64,000 nucleotides of DNA, taken from NCBI RefSeq assembly GCF_965118895.1, contig NZ_CBCPJJ010000009.1, forward strand, positions 186,001 through 250,000, written 5' to 3'. Under the pieces are notes generated by a model. The model was not told the origin of the DNA, searched no databases, and saw only the letters and a list, made by a program, of their open reading frames with translations. The translations under genes were made by a program, and so were the position numbers. Positions 36,163 through 44,939 of this stretch are shown here, in pieces; positions within the stretch are counted from its first letter, which is position 1, and each line of letters starts with the position of its first letter. The stretch is from Rahnella inusitata_A (GTDB lineage: Bacteria; Pseudomonadota; Gammaproteobacteria; Enterobacterales; Enterobacteriaceae).

Positions 36163-36504
36163 TTAAACGTAAATATCAATCGCATTGGTATCGGTCGGCT
36201 TATTCACGCCTTCCTCTTTTTTGATGTCAGTGGCTGCTTCAGCTTTTTGCTGCTGCTCCAGCGCTTTCTCCGCCTGCTGCTGCTGGATTTGTGCGATCTG
36301 TTGCTGCAGCATTTCGATTTGCTGCTGCAACAGTTCCTGCTGCTGTTTCACGTCTTCAGAGTCGCCGCCTGAATTGCTCAGATTCTTGACCTGTTCGGTC
36401 AGTTTCTGGATCTGTTTAGTCAACTGTGCAATCTGACTGCTGCTGCCCGCATCACTGCTTGAAGACGAACTCACTGCACTGCCGGTGGCACTGATAGTGC
36501 TCAT
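36163..36504 (-). CDS. FlxA-like coiled-coil protein
   Basis: 113 residues, no signal peptide, rich in Ser at the start and Gln later; heptad-like repeats from about 25 to 85 (QIQKLTEQVKNL, QQQIEMLQQQIAQIQQQQ) predict a coiled coil. This matches the FlxA-like family, whose E. coli member is a flagellar-regulon gene of unknown role. ATG 36504 has GCGAGG upstream. A near-perfect sigma-28 promoter lies about 43 bases upstream of the start, which strongly supports flagellar-class expression. Confidence 0.85.
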   Translation of the reverse strand: MSTISATGSAVSSSSSSDAGSSSQIAQLTKQIQKLTEQVKNLSNSGGDSEDVKQQQELLQQQIEMLQQQIAQIQQQQAEKALEQQQKAEAATDIKKEEGVNKPTDTNAIDIYV

Positions 36505-36554
36505 AATAGCCTCGCTTAGTGTGAATAAATTTTGCACGTAAGGGTGCTTAAGCG

Positions 36555-36581
36555 TTATCGGCGGCGATTGGCCCGGCTTTA
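36555..36581 (-). promoter_or_regulatory. Sigma-28 (FliA) promoter of the FlxA-like gene
   Basis: On the minus strand TAAAGCCG, 11 bases, GCCGATAA. This matches the FliA pattern TAAA-N15-GCCGATAA exactly in the key bases. Confidence 0.85.
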
Positions 36582-36606
36582 TTGTTTTTGCATATTCCTT
36601 ACAGTG

Positions 36607-37164
36607 TTAACGCATTTCTTGTACTTCAAGCCTTGGCCACAGTCTCAGCCAGCCTTTATTGCTCACGCGTTCAGCAAATACTGCCGGGATCGCGTGGCGC
36701 GGATTTGGCGTGATAGTTAAGTGGAACAGATTCTCCAGCCCGAGCGGGGCGTTCAGTTCGATCTGTCCCTCAGCATTCATTCGCGCGCCAATGGCGGTTT
36801 CCACTTCTACCCAGTAACTGATGGCCTGCGCGCTGCAAGTGTAAGGCGCATGGCCGTGACGTTCATGCATTCGAGCCTGATTCTTCACTGACCACGGCAG
36901 TTCAGGCGCGGCTGCACGCAAACGCTGCTCTAACCGCTCATCTGTCGCCACGGAACACTCAGCCGGATTGAAATACACCACGTCGATATCGTTGAGTGGT
37001 GTGGTGTGCGGATAGCCATGCAGCCGGTCCCACACCAGATTGCGTACAAAACCCGCCGCCAGCCACGCATCGTTCAGCCCCAGTTTTTGCACTTCATTCA
37101 GCGCCCGCAGATGCATCGGTTCGTCGCTGAGCCAGGTGATAATTTGCTGCTCCATCTCTTTCAC
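36607..37164 (-). CDS. Nucleotidyltransferase-like protein (DUF925 family)
   Basis: 185 residues. The N-terminal half has AGFVRNLVWD and the acidic pair in DIDVVYF, typical of the NTP_transf_6 family with a nucleotidyltransferase fold; substrate unknown. Starts with GTG supported by GAGGAG eight bases upstream. Confidence 0.85.
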   Translation of the reverse strand: MKEMEQQIITWLSDEPMHLRALNEVQKLGLNDAWLAAGFVRNLVWDRLHGYPHTTPLNDIDVVYFNPAECSVATDERLEQRLRAAAPELPWSVKNQARMHERHGHAPYTCSAQAISYWVEVETAIGARMNAEGQIELNAPLGLENLFHLTITPNPRHAIPAVFAERVSNKGWLRLWPRLEVQEMR

Positions 37165-37321
37165 GCACGGTTCTCCTCAGGAATGGGATCTCATTGTAGC
37201 CAAACTTGATGACAGCGCGTCAACGCACCGTTTCGGATTTTGCTGCAACCCGGACGCGCCAAAATGAAGCAAACCACCCGGCTGAAAGGTGTCAGGCCGC
37301 ATGTTTGCTGGATTGGTTAAG

Positions 37322-37337
37322 TGGTACAGCCTTTGCA
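37322..37337 (+). promoter_or_regulatory. Sigma-54 promoter of eat-eutBC
   Basis: TGGTAC, five bases, TTGCA; the invariant GG (37323-37324) and GC (37335-37336) are ten bases apart as required. It lies 90 bases upstream of the eat ATG. No convincing NtrC site was found upstream by eye. Confidence 0.72.
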
Positions 37338-37426
37338 GGATGGGTCATACCGCAGAAAAATAGGGCAGAGCTGCGGCAGTCTCTTTTCCAACAAAAATTG
37401 AGTTATCACCGGGCAGGGGATCACAC

Positions 37427-38836
37427 ATGCAAACCACGAAAGTCACTCCCGTATTAAAGCGGACGCTGGGCAGTTTTAAACTCTGGGGCATCGCCGTCGG
37501 GCTGGTCATCTCCGGCGAGTATTTTGGCTGGAGCTACGGCTGGGCGCAGGCCGGTACGCTGGGCTTTCTTATCACCGCACTGGTGATTGCCGCCATGTAT
37601 TGCGCCTTTATTTTCAGCTTTACCGAACTCACCACCTCAATTCCTCATGCGGGCGGGCCTTTTGCCTACGCCTATCGCGCCTTCGGGCCGACGGGGGGAT
37701 TCGTCGCGGGATTCGCCACGCTGGTGGAATTTGTTTTTGCGCCACCGGCGATTGCGATGGCTATAGGTGCTTATCTCAACGTGCAGTTTCCTTCCATCGA
37801 ACCGAAATGGGTGGCAGTCGGCGCGTACATTGTTTTCATGGTACTGAATATTCTTGGCGTCAGCATTGCCGCGACATTTGAACTGCTGGTGACGTTGCTG
37901 GCGATTTTTGAACTGCTGGTATTTATGGGCGTGGTTGCACCGGGCTTCCAGATGTCAAACTTCATGCACGGAGGCTGGGCCGGCAGCGATACGTTCAGCC
38001 CGGCGGCGTTCTCCGGCATCTTTGCGGCGATCCCTTTTGCCATCTGGTTTTTCCTGGCCATTGAAGGCGCATCAATGGCCGCTGAAGAAGCCAAAGATCC
38101 GCAGCGCACCATTCCGAAAGCCTTTATCGGCGGGATCCTGACGCTCACCGTGCTGGCGCTGGGCGTGATGTTATTTGCCGGCGGTGTGGGCGACTGGACC
38201 AAATTGTCGAATATCAACGATCCGTTACCTCAGGCGATGAAACTGATTGTCGGCAGCAACAGCGGCTGGCTGCATATGCTGGTCTGGCTGGGGCTGTTCG
38301 GACTGATTGCGTCTTTCCACGGCATCATCATGGGCTATTCCCGTCAGATATTTGCGCTGGCGCGAGCAGGGTATCTGCCCAAACGGCTGGCGACGGTGAA
38401 TGCACGTTTCCAGACTCCGCATCTGGGCATTATCGCCGGTGGCGTGGTAGGCATTGCGGCGATTTTCTCGGATTCACTGATCGTGATCGGCGGACAGCCG
38501 CTGACCGCGAATATCGTGACCATGTCGGTGTTTGGTGCGATTGTGATGTACATCATTTCGATGGCGGCGTTGTTCAAACTGCGCCGCAGCGAGCCGAATC
38601 TGATCCGGCCATTCCGTGCGCCACTCTATCCTTTTGCACCGGCGCTGGCTCTGGTGCTGGCGGTGGTGTGCCTGGGGGCTATGATCTATTACAACACACT
38701 GCTGTTTTTGATCTTTGCCGCCATGATGCTGCTGGCCTACGCCTGGTTCCTGCTGACACATCAGGCGCGTACCGATGCAGCGGAAGACCCGCAGTTACGT
38801 GGACTGCGACCGGCATCGGCCAAAATTGGCAAATAA
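37427..38836 (+). CDS. eat: Ethanolamine permease (APC family, Eat type)
   Basis: 469-residue amino acid/polyamine/organocation transporter with 12 hydrophobic segments. Beginning FKLWGIAVGLVISGEYFGW and the block AIEGASMAAEEAKDP are typical of the Eat ethanolamine permeases. AGGGGA precedes the ATG. First gene of an operon with eutBC, 21 bases apart, which supports the substrate. Confidence 0.92.
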   Translation: MQTTKVTPVLKRTLGSFKLWGIAVGLVISGEYFGWSYGWAQAGTLGFLITALVIAAMYCAFIFSFTELTTSIPHAGGPFAYAYRAFGPTGGFVAGFATLVEFVFAPPAIAMAIGAYLNVQFPSIEPKWVAVGAYIVFMVLNILGVSIAATFELLVTLLAIFELLVFMGVVAPGFQMSNFMHGGWAGSDTFSPAAFSGIFAAIPFAIWFFLAIEGASMAAEEAKDPQRTIPKAFIGGILTLTVLALGVMLFAGGVGDWTKLSNINDPLPQAMKLIVGSNSGWLHMLVWLGLFGLIASFHGIIMGYSRQIFALARAGYLPKRLATVNARFQTPHLGIIAGGVVGIAAIFSDSLIVIGGQPLTANIVTMSVFGAIVMYIISMAALFKLRRSEPNLIRPFRAPLYPFAPALALVLAVVCLGAMIYYNTLLFLIFAAMMLLAYAWFLLTHQARTDAAEDPQLRGLRPASAKIGK

Positions 38837-38857
38837 CCCGGTTCGCTAAGGAGCGTT

Positions 38858-40240
38858 ATGTTTCAAACCACATTGAGCCATCGCAGCTACCGGTTTAAGG
38901 ATTTACGTGAGCTGATGGCAAAAGCATCCCCCGCGAGGTCGGGGGATTATCTTGCTGAAGTGGCGGCGACCAGCGCGGAAGAGCGGATGGCGGCAAAAAT
39001 GGCGCTGGCCGACGTCCCGCTGAAAACCTTCCTGCAACAGCTGCTGGTGCCGTATGAAGATGATGAAGTCACGCGGCTGATTATCGATACCCACGACGTC
39101 GCGGCATTTGCCGCGATTTCACATCTCACCGTGGGGGATTTTCGTGACTGGCTGCTGAGCGAAAAAACGGACAGCGCGGTACTGGCGGCGGTCGCGTGGG
39201 GAATTACACCGGAAATGGCGGCGGCAGTCAGCAAGCTGATGCGCAATCAGGATCTGATTCTGGTCGCTAAAAAATGCCGGGTGATCACTCAATTTCGCAA
39301 CACCATCGGCCTGCCGGGGCACATGAGCGTGCGCCTTCAACCGAATCATCCGACGGACAACTTGCAGGGCATCGCCGCCAGTATGCTCGACGGCTTGCTT
39401 TACGGTTCAGGCGACGCGGTTATCGGCATCAATCCGGCCAGCGACAGCCTGCCGCTGCTGGAAAATCTCAACTACATGCTCGATGACATCATCACGCGCT
39501 TTGAAATCCCCACGCAGTCCTGCGTGCTGACTCACGTCACCAATACCATCAAACTGGTGGAACGCGGCGCGCCGGTCGATCTGGTGTTTCAGTCGATCGC
39601 AGGAACGGAGGCCGCCAACAGCGGGTTTGGCATCAATCTGGCGCTGCTGGAGGAGGCGCAACAGGCGGCGCTGAGCCTGAAACGCGGGACGCTTGGCGAT
39701 AACGTGATGTATTTCGAAACCGGGCAGGGGAGCTGTTTGTCTGCCAATGCGCATTTCGGTGTCGATCAGCAAACCTGTGAAGCGCGCGCTTATGCCATCG
39801 CCCGACGATTCTCGCCGCTGCTGATCAATACGGTAGTTGGCTTTATCGGGCCGGAATATCTCTATGACGGCAAGCAAATCATCCGCGCCGGGTTGGAGGA
39901 CCATTTCTGCGGGAAACTGCTGGGCGTGCCGCTGGGCTGCGATGTGTGTTACACCAACCATGCCGAAGCCGATCAGGACGATATGGACACATTGCTGACG
40001 CTGCTGGGCACCGCCGGGCTGACGTTCCTGATTGGCGTGCCTGGCGCGGATGACATCATGCTGAACTATCAGAGTACGTCGTTCCACGACGCGTTATATA
40101 TCCGCGAGCTGCTGGGGCTTAAACACGCGCCGGAATTTGCCGTCTGGCTGGAGAAAATGAAAATTATTGATCCGCAGGGTGTATTGCAGGATACCCGCGC
40201 GTCGCATCCGTTACTGCGTCAGTTGCCGCAATTAAGCTGA
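38858..40240 (+). CDS. eutB: Ethanolamine ammonia-lyase large subunit EutB
   Basis: 460 residues, catalytic barrel of the adenosylcobalamin enzyme that splits ethanolamine to acetaldehyde and ammonia. Conserved blocks NTIGLPGHMSVRLQPNHPTD, GINPASDS, FQSIAGTEAAN and HAEADQDDMD are intact. No microcompartment shell gene or EutA reactivase is nearby, so this is the stand-alone type as in Pseudomonas. Ten bases before eutC. Confidence 0.95.
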   Translation: MFQTTLSHRSYRFKDLRELMAKASPARSGDYLAEVAATSAEERMAAKMALADVPLKTFLQQLLVPYEDDEVTRLIIDTHDVAAFAAISHLTVGDFRDWLLSEKTDSAVLAAVAWGITPEMAAAVSKLMRNQDLILVAKKCRVITQFRNTIGLPGHMSVRLQPNHPTDNLQGIAASMLDGLLYGSGDAVIGINPASDSLPLLENLNYMLDDIITRFEIPTQSCVLTHVTNTIKLVERGAPVDLVFQSIAGTEAANSGFGINLALLEEAQQAALSLKRGTLGDNVMYFETGQGSCLSANAHFGVDQQTCEARAYAIARRFSPLLINTVVGFIGPEYLYDGKQIIRAGLEDHFCGKLLGVPLGCDVCYTNHAEADQDDMDTLLTLLGTAGLTFLIGVPGADDIMLNYQSTSFHDALYIRELLGLKHAPEFAVWLEKMKIIDPQGVLQDTRASHPLLRQLPQLS

Positions 40241-40249
40241 GGAAAGCCT

Positions 40250-41056
40250 GTGACCGATAAAGACAAATGGCTGTCGCCGCTGGTCCATAACAATCCGTGG
40301 GAAACGCTGCGGCAGTTTACCGCGGCGCGCATTGCGCTGGGGCGAACCGGCTCTAGTCTGCCGACGGATGAACTGCTGCGTTTCGGATTAGCCCATGCGC
40401 AGGCGCGTGACGCCGTGCATCAGCCTTTCGACAGTGATGCGCTGGAAACCGAACTTCATCAGATGGGGTTGGAAACGCTGACCGTCGCCAGTGCTGCGCC
40501 GGACAGGGCAACTTATCTGTGCCGTCCGGATCTGGGGCGCAAACTTTCCGAAGAAAGCCGTGAGTCGCTACAAAGCTTCGCGCTGAAGCCGTCGGATATC
40601 GTGCTGGTCGTTGCTGACGGATTATCTTCCAAAGCCGTTCATCGTCAGGCCGTGCCGCTGATTAAAGCGCTGCTGCCGTATTTGACGGCGCTGGAGCTGA
40701 CGTTAGGGCCGGTGGTTCTGGCGCATCAGTCCCGCGTGGCGCTGGGGGATGATATTGCGCAGCTGATGAAAGCAAAGGCAGTGGCGATTTTGATCGGCGA
40801 ACGTCCGGGATTGTCCTCACCCGACAGTTTAGGCATCTACATGACCTGGGGGCCGCATACCAAAAGGCTGGAGTCGGAGCGCAATTGTATTTCGAACGTG
40901 CGACCGGAAGGCCTGGATTACCCGCAGGCCGCGTTTAAGCTCGCCTGGTTGCTGGAACAATCTTTCCACCGGCAGCTGTCCGGCGTGAATCTGAAAGACG
41001 AAAGCGATAATCCGGCGCTGCACAATAAAGTGGTGCCGATGTTTACCCTGAAGTAG
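40250..41056 (+). CDS. eutC: Ethanolamine ammonia-lyase small subunit EutC
   Basis: 268 residues, completes the cobalamin-binding site of EutBC. Shorter than the E. coli form (295) because it lacks most of the N-terminal extension used for microcompartment targeting, consistent with a cytosolic enzyme. Conserved RIALGRTGSSLPT, VVADGLSSKAVH and ERNCISNVRPEGL. GTG start with GAGGAAAG upstream. Confidence 0.94.
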   Translation: MTDKDKWLSPLVHNNPWETLRQFTAARIALGRTGSSLPTDELLRFGLAHAQARDAVHQPFDSDALETELHQMGLETLTVASAAPDRATYLCRPDLGRKLSEESRESLQSFALKPSDIVLVVADGLSSKAVHRQAVPLIKALLPYLTALELTLGPVVLAHQSRVALGDDIAQLMKAKAVAILIGERPGLSSPDSLGIYMTWGPHTKRLESERNCISNVRPEGLDYPQAAFKLAWLLEQSFHRQLSGVNLKDESDNPALHNKVVPMFTLK

Positions 41057-41124
41057 GAAGGAGGAGATATTAGCACCAGCAGCGGGTTCGCCTCCGTCAC
41101 GGGGTGATTTCGAATTTCACATAC

Positions 41125-41150
41125 GAAAAAAGCGCCAAAAGGCGCTTTTC
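41125..41150 (-). terminator. Distal terminator of the tRNA operon (repeat copy 1)
   Basis: Stem AGCGCC / GGCGCT, four-base loop, T-run on the minus strand. Confidence 0.85.
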
Positions 41151-41232
41151 TCTCTTCTTTATCAATAAAGAGTGGTGGGCCGTGCTGGATTGATTCGGCC
41201 TCCATCACGGGGTGATTCCGAATTTCACATAC

Positions 41233-41258
41233 GAAAAAAGCGCCAAAAGGCGCTTTTC
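41233..41258 (-). terminator. Terminator of the tRNA operon (repeat copy 2)
   Basis: Same stem and tail as at 41125-41150, just after tRNA-Lys. Confidence 0.88.
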
Positions 41259-41265
41259 TCTGAAT

Positions 41266-41341
41266 TGGTGGGCCGTGCTGGATTCGAACCAGCGACCAAT
41301 TGATTAAAAGTCAACTGCTCTACCAACTGAGCTAACGGCCC
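41266..41341 (-). tRNA. lysV: tRNA-Lys (TTT)
   Basis: 76 bases with encoded CCA. Acceptor GGGCCGT, D-arm AGCTCAGTTGGTAGAGC, anticodon TTT in the ACTTTTAAT loop, T-arm GGTTCGAATCC. Last gene of the valUXY-lysV operon order known from E. coli. Confidence 0.97.
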
Positions 41342-41348
41342 GCAGAAG

Positions 41349-41424
41349 TGGTGGGCGATGACGGGTTCGAACCGCCGACCCCCTCCGTGTAAAGGAGATG
41401 CTCTACCAACTGAGCTAATCGCCC
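41349..41424 (-). tRNA. valY: tRNA-Val (TAC), third copy
   Basis: 76 bases with CCA, acceptor GGGCGAT, anticodon TAC in TTTACAC. Seven bases before tRNA-Lys in the transcript. Confidence 0.97.
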
Positions 41425-41467
41425 ACTTCTGGGTACTCCACAACGTAAGTCAGAAACTGCTGAGAAA

Positions 41468-41543
41468 TGGTGGGCGATGACGGGTTCGAACCGCCGACCC
41501 CCTCCGTGTAAAGGAGATGCTCTACCAACTGAGCTAATCGCCC
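41468..41543 (-). tRNA. valX: tRNA-Val (TAC), second copy
   Basis: Identical in sequence to the copies at 41349 and 41588. Confidence 0.97.
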
Positions 41544-41587
41544 ATTTCTCATTCCTGCTTACTATCACAACGCGTCCACTCTAAGAG

Positions 41588-41663
41588 TGGTGGGCGATGA
41601 CGGGTTCGAACCGCCGACCCCCTCCGTGTAAAGGAGATGCTCTACCAACTGAGCTAATCGCCC
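41588..41663 (-). tRNA. valU: tRNA-Val (TAC), first copy
   Basis: Identical tRNA-Val; first gene of the transcript, 18 bases after the -10 box. Confidence 0.97.
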
Positions 41664-41681
41664 CCGTCGTGATGGAGTCGC

Positions 41682-41709
41682 ATTATAGGGATACTTGAAA
41701 TTACGTCAA
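41682..41709 (-). promoter_or_regulatory. Promoter of the valUXY-lysV operon
   Basis: Minus strand TTGACG, 16 bases, TATAAT, followed by a GC-containing discriminator GCGACTCC as usual for stable-RNA promoters. Confidence 0.85.
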
Positions 41710-41926
41710 CGCTTTTTAAAAACAAAAATGATCGTTCGGCTTATTTTTAGACAACATGACGTGTTTCTCGCCCGCGTAGTCGATTCTTTACGCATTCATG
41801 GTCTTAAACCGGTCGCCTTACCCTGTATCGGCGTTGAGGATTCAGGGCAGAGTGGTAGAATGTCAGCCACTTTTTGTTAATTGATAGCAGCGTTTCGTAG
41901 CGTTGCATGATTAAGGTTGCACCCGG

Positions 41927-43345
41927 ATGAAAATCAAAACCCGTTTTGCCCCAAGCCCGACCGGCTATCTGCACGTCGGTGGCGCCCGTACCGCACTCTA
42001 TTCCTGGCTCTTTGCCCGCAACCTTGGCGGTGAGTTTGTGCTGCGTATCGAAGACACCGATCTCGAGCGTTCCACTCAGGAAGCGATCGACGCGATTATG
42101 GATGGCATGAACTGGCTGAATCTGGACTGGGATGAAGGCCCGTATTTCCAGACCAAACGTTTTGACCGCTATAACAGCGTGATTGACGAAATGCTGGAAA
42201 ACGGTACCGCCTATAAATGCTACTGTTCTAAAGAACGTCTGGAAGAGCTGCGTGAGCATCAGATGGCGAATAACGAAAAGCCTCGTTATGACGGCCGTTG
42301 CCGCGATAGCCACGAACATCACGCCGCTGATGAGCCGTGCGTCGTGCGTTTTCGTAACCCGCAGGAAGGTTCTGTTATCTTTGATGATCAGATCCGTGGG
42401 CCGATTGAATTTAGCAACGACGAACTGGACGACCTGATCATCCGCCGCACCGACGGTTCTCCTACTTATAATTTCTGCGTCGTGGTCGATGACTGGGATA
42501 TGGAAATTACCCACGTTATCCGTGGCGAAGACCATATCAACAACACCCCGCGTCAGATCAACATCCTGAAAGCACTGGGCGCACCAGTACCGGTTTACGC
42601 GCACGTTTCCATGATTCTGGGTGACGATGGCAAAAAACTGTCCAAGCGTCATGGTGCGGTCGGCGTGATGCAGTATCGCGATGATGGTTATCTGCCGGAA
42701 GCGCTGCTGAACTATCTGGTTCGTCTGGGCTGGTCTCATGGCGATCAGGAAATCTTCAGTCGCGATGAAATGAAAGCGCTGTTCTCACTGGAAAACGTCA
42801 GCAAGTCTGCGAGTGCGTTTAACACTGAAAAACTGCAATGGCTGAACCATCACTACATCAACTCGATGGACCCGCAATATGTCGCAACGCACCTGTTGTG
42901 GCACGTAGAGCAGGCTGGTATCGAAACCCGCAACGGCCCGCAGCTGTTTGAAATCGTGACCCTGCTGGGCGAGCGTTGCAAGACCCTGAAAGAAATGGCG
43001 GAATCCTGCCGTTACTTCTACGAAGATTTTGCAGAGTTTGATGCCGATGCGGCGAAGAAACACCTGCGTCCGGTTGCCCGTCAGCCGCTGGAAGTGGTTC
43101 GCGCTAAACTGGCTGCCATCACTGACTGGACGGCTGAAAACATTCACCATGCCATTCAGGGCACGGCGGATGAGCTGGAAGTGGGGATGGGTAAAGTCGG
43201 CATGCCGCTGCGCGTAGCCGTCACCGGCGCGGGCCAGTCTCCTGGTGTGGACGTCACCGTTCACGCTATCGGGCAGAGCCGTGTGCTGGCGCGTATCGAT
43301 ATGGCGCTGGCTTTTATTGCTGAGCGTGAAACGCAACAGCAGTAA
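41927..43345 (+). CDS. gltX: Glutamyl-tRNA synthetase
   Basis: Class I synthetase charging tRNA-Glu; 472 residues. HIGH-type motif PSPTGYLHVGGART at 9-22 and KLSKRHG near 238; zinc site Cys98/Cys100/Cys125 region (KCYCSKE) present. C-terminal anticodon-binding domain complete. Divergent from the valine tRNA genes, as in E. coli. Confidence 0.96.
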   Translation: MKIKTRFAPSPTGYLHVGGARTALYSWLFARNLGGEFVLRIEDTDLERSTQEAIDAIMDGMNWLNLDWDEGPYFQTKRFDRYNSVIDEMLENGTAYKCYCSKERLEELREHQMANNEKPRYDGRCRDSHEHHAADEPCVVRFRNPQEGSVIFDDQIRGPIEFSNDELDDLIIRRTDGSPTYNFCVVVDDWDMEITHVIRGEDHINNTPRQINILKALGAPVPVYAHVSMILGDDGKKLSKRHGAVGVMQYRDDGYLPEALLNYLVRLGWSHGDQEIFSRDEMKALFSLENVSKSASAFNTEKLQWLNHHYINSMDPQYVATHLLWHVEQAGIETRNGPQLFEIVTLLGERCKTLKEMAESCRYFYEDFAEFDADAAKKHLRPVARQPLEVVRAKLAAITDWTAENIHHAIQGTADELEVGMGKVGMPLRVAVTGAGQSPGVDVTVHAIGQSRVLARIDMALAFIAERETQQQ

Positions 43346-43362
43346 TTCCATCGTTCAGACGT

Positions 43363-43398
43363 AAAAAAAGCCAGCCGGTTTCCCGCGCTGGCTTTTTT
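43363..43398. terminator. Bidirectional terminator, gltX / FNT gene
   Basis: Stem GCCAGC / GCTGGC, 11-base loop, A-run and T-run flanks. Confidence 0.88.
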
Positions 43399-43418
43399 AT
43401 TACGTTAAAGGACGAGGA

Positions 43419-44210
43419 TTAACGTTGTTCGGTCGCAGGCGCGGCCACGGTAGGGCGGTAAGCCAGAAAATACATCAGACCGACAAAGCCCGCACCGCCG
43501 ACCGCGTTACCGAGGAATACGGCAACGAAGTTCGGGAAGTACTGAGACCAGCTCAGCGCACCGGCAAAAATCGCGGCAGGAATGATGAACATGTTTGCCA
43601 CCACGTGCTGGAAGCCGATCGCCACGAATGCCATCACCGGGAACCACATCCCGATCACTTTACCGCCCAGTTCTTTACTGGCGAAAGCCAGCCAGATCGC
43701 CAGACACACCAGCCAGTTGCAGCCGATGCCAGAAATGAACGCGTGCATAAAATCGGCGTTCACTTTCGCAGTCGCAGTGGCCACCGTTTTGCTCAGGAAT
43801 ACGCCTTCGGTCAGCCCCAACACATGGCCGAAAAAGTACGCCACGGCCAGGCTGCCCAGCAGGTTAGCCAGTGTGACCCAGAACCAGTTACGCAGCACGG
43901 CGAACAGGCTTATCTGACGGGCGAACCAGGCAATCGGTAAGGTCATCATATTTCCGGTCAGCAGTTCTCCCCCTGCTAAGACGGTCAGAATAATGCCGAC
44001 CGGGAATACGGCCGCGCCCAACAGATTACTGAAAGAACCCCAGGATGCAGGTAACGTCCCTATTACGTGCAGATCCAGCAGGAAACCGGTGGCGATGAAT
44101 GCGCCCGCCAGGAAACCCAAAATTAACAAATTCAACACGGAGGAATGGCTTTTATTAACGCCTGCCGTAACAGCGATGGATGCGATTTCTTTAGGTGAAT
44201 ACAAGGACAT
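43419..44210 (-). CDS. Formate/nitrite transporter family channel
   Basis: 263-residue FNT-fold membrane channel, six segments. Pore motifs AGGELLTGNMM and GFQHVVANMF (pore histidine) are present. It is like Bacillus YwcJ/YrhG rather than FocA or NirC, with no pyruvate formate-lyase or nitrite reductase gene nearby, so the anion is unknown. Confidence 0.87.
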   Translation of the reverse strand: MSLYSPKEIASIAVTAGVNKSHSSVLNLLILGFLAGAFIATGFLLDLHVIGTLPASWGSFSNLLGAAVFPVGIILTVLAGGELLTGNMMTLPIAWFARQISLFAVLRNWFWVTLANLLGSLAVAYFFGHVLGLTEGVFLSKTVATATAKVNADFMHAFISGIGCNWLVCLAIWLAFASKELGGKVIGMWFPVMAFVAIGFQHVVANMFIIPAAIFAGALSWSQYFPNFVAVFLGNAVGGAGFVGLMYFLAYRPTVAAPATEQR

Positions 44211-44562
44211 GAGATTGCTCGAAGTAATGGATTATGATTATTGCGCGAGCAGTCTATTCTGAGATTTCTCTCAAAACAAGGCGATTTTAATAGTCTGCTA
44301 ACATTTCATTAATCATTAAATCCTGCTTGTTAAAGAAATGTGTAGGCTGATCATAAAGCTAGTCACAGTGCGGGCTGCCGGGGAGATGATAAAACAAAGC
44401 ATCCTGCTGATTATTTGCTTAAGGGCAGAGGGTTTTTTCCAGCCAAATGGGGTATTTGGCGGCTTTTTCAGCGCTTGGTTACATAAACGGATTTAGCCGT
44501 TGACAGGGTAGACACGGTTTCATATCATGCGCCCCGTTCACCGGTTTTTACTGGTTTGAATT
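44211..44562. promoter_or_regulatory. Intergenic region, FNT gene / tRNA-Ala
   Basis: 352 bases without a gene. It carries the tRNA-Ala promoter at 44500-44528; the left part is AT-rich and should hold the FNT promoter, but no regulator site was recognised. Confidence 0.5.
44500..44528 (+). promoter_or_regulatory. Promoter of the tRNA-Ala pair
   Basis: TTGACA, 17 bases, TATCAT, then GCGCCCCG, a GC-rich discriminator typical of stringently controlled stable-RNA promoters. Confidence 0.85.
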
Positions 44563-44638
<76 letters not shown>

Positions 44639-44721
44639 ACTTCCTTTCCAGAGTCAGTTGGTCGTTTCCTCAAAGGGAAACAGAGATGTGAACGTGAAGT
44701 GAAAAAAGAAGTACCTCGTGT

Positions 44722-44797
<76 letters not shown>

Positions 44798-44807
44798 AAT
44801 ATTAAAG

Positions 44808-44830
44808 AAACCCGCTTCGGCGGGTTTTTT
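44808..44830 (+). terminator. Terminator of tRNA-Ala operon
   Basis: Stem CCCGC / GCGGG with TTCG tetraloop, A and T flanks. Confidence 0.9.
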
Positions 44831-44891
44831 GCTTTCTGCATTTCCCTACTTTTGCGTGCTTTACTCCCGGTATTTCCCCCATTGCAGGCAT

Positions 44892-44915
44892 AAAAAAAGG
44901 CGCCGAAGCGCCTTT
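44892..44915 (-). terminator. nupC terminator
   Basis: Stem AAAGGCGC / GCGCCTTT, loop CGAA; T-run on the minus strand. Confidence 0.88.
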
Positions 44916-44939
44916 CTTGTCGTTCTGTCGTTCGCTTAC

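Larger units (their letters stand above)
41089..41285. repeat. Tandem repeat with tRNA-Lys 3' remnant
   Basis: Two near-identical units: CACGGGGTGATTTCGAATTT (41099-41118) and CACGGGGTGATTCCGAATTT (about 41206-41225), each followed by CACATACGAAAAAAGCGCC and the same terminator. After the first terminator comes TGGTGGGCCGTGCTGGATT (about 41172-41190), identical to the 3' end of the intact tRNA-Lys at 41266. The first unit therefore keeps the last 19 bases of a lost tRNA-Lys copy. Confidence 0.8.

Noticed and set aside
41225..41568. Open frames of 72 and 78 codons over the tRNA cluster
   Set aside because: They are reading-frame shadows of tRNA-Lys and tRNA-Val; the tRNA structures explain the sequence.
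41804..42739. 311-codon open frame antisense to gltX
   Set aside because: Mirror of gltX codon pattern.
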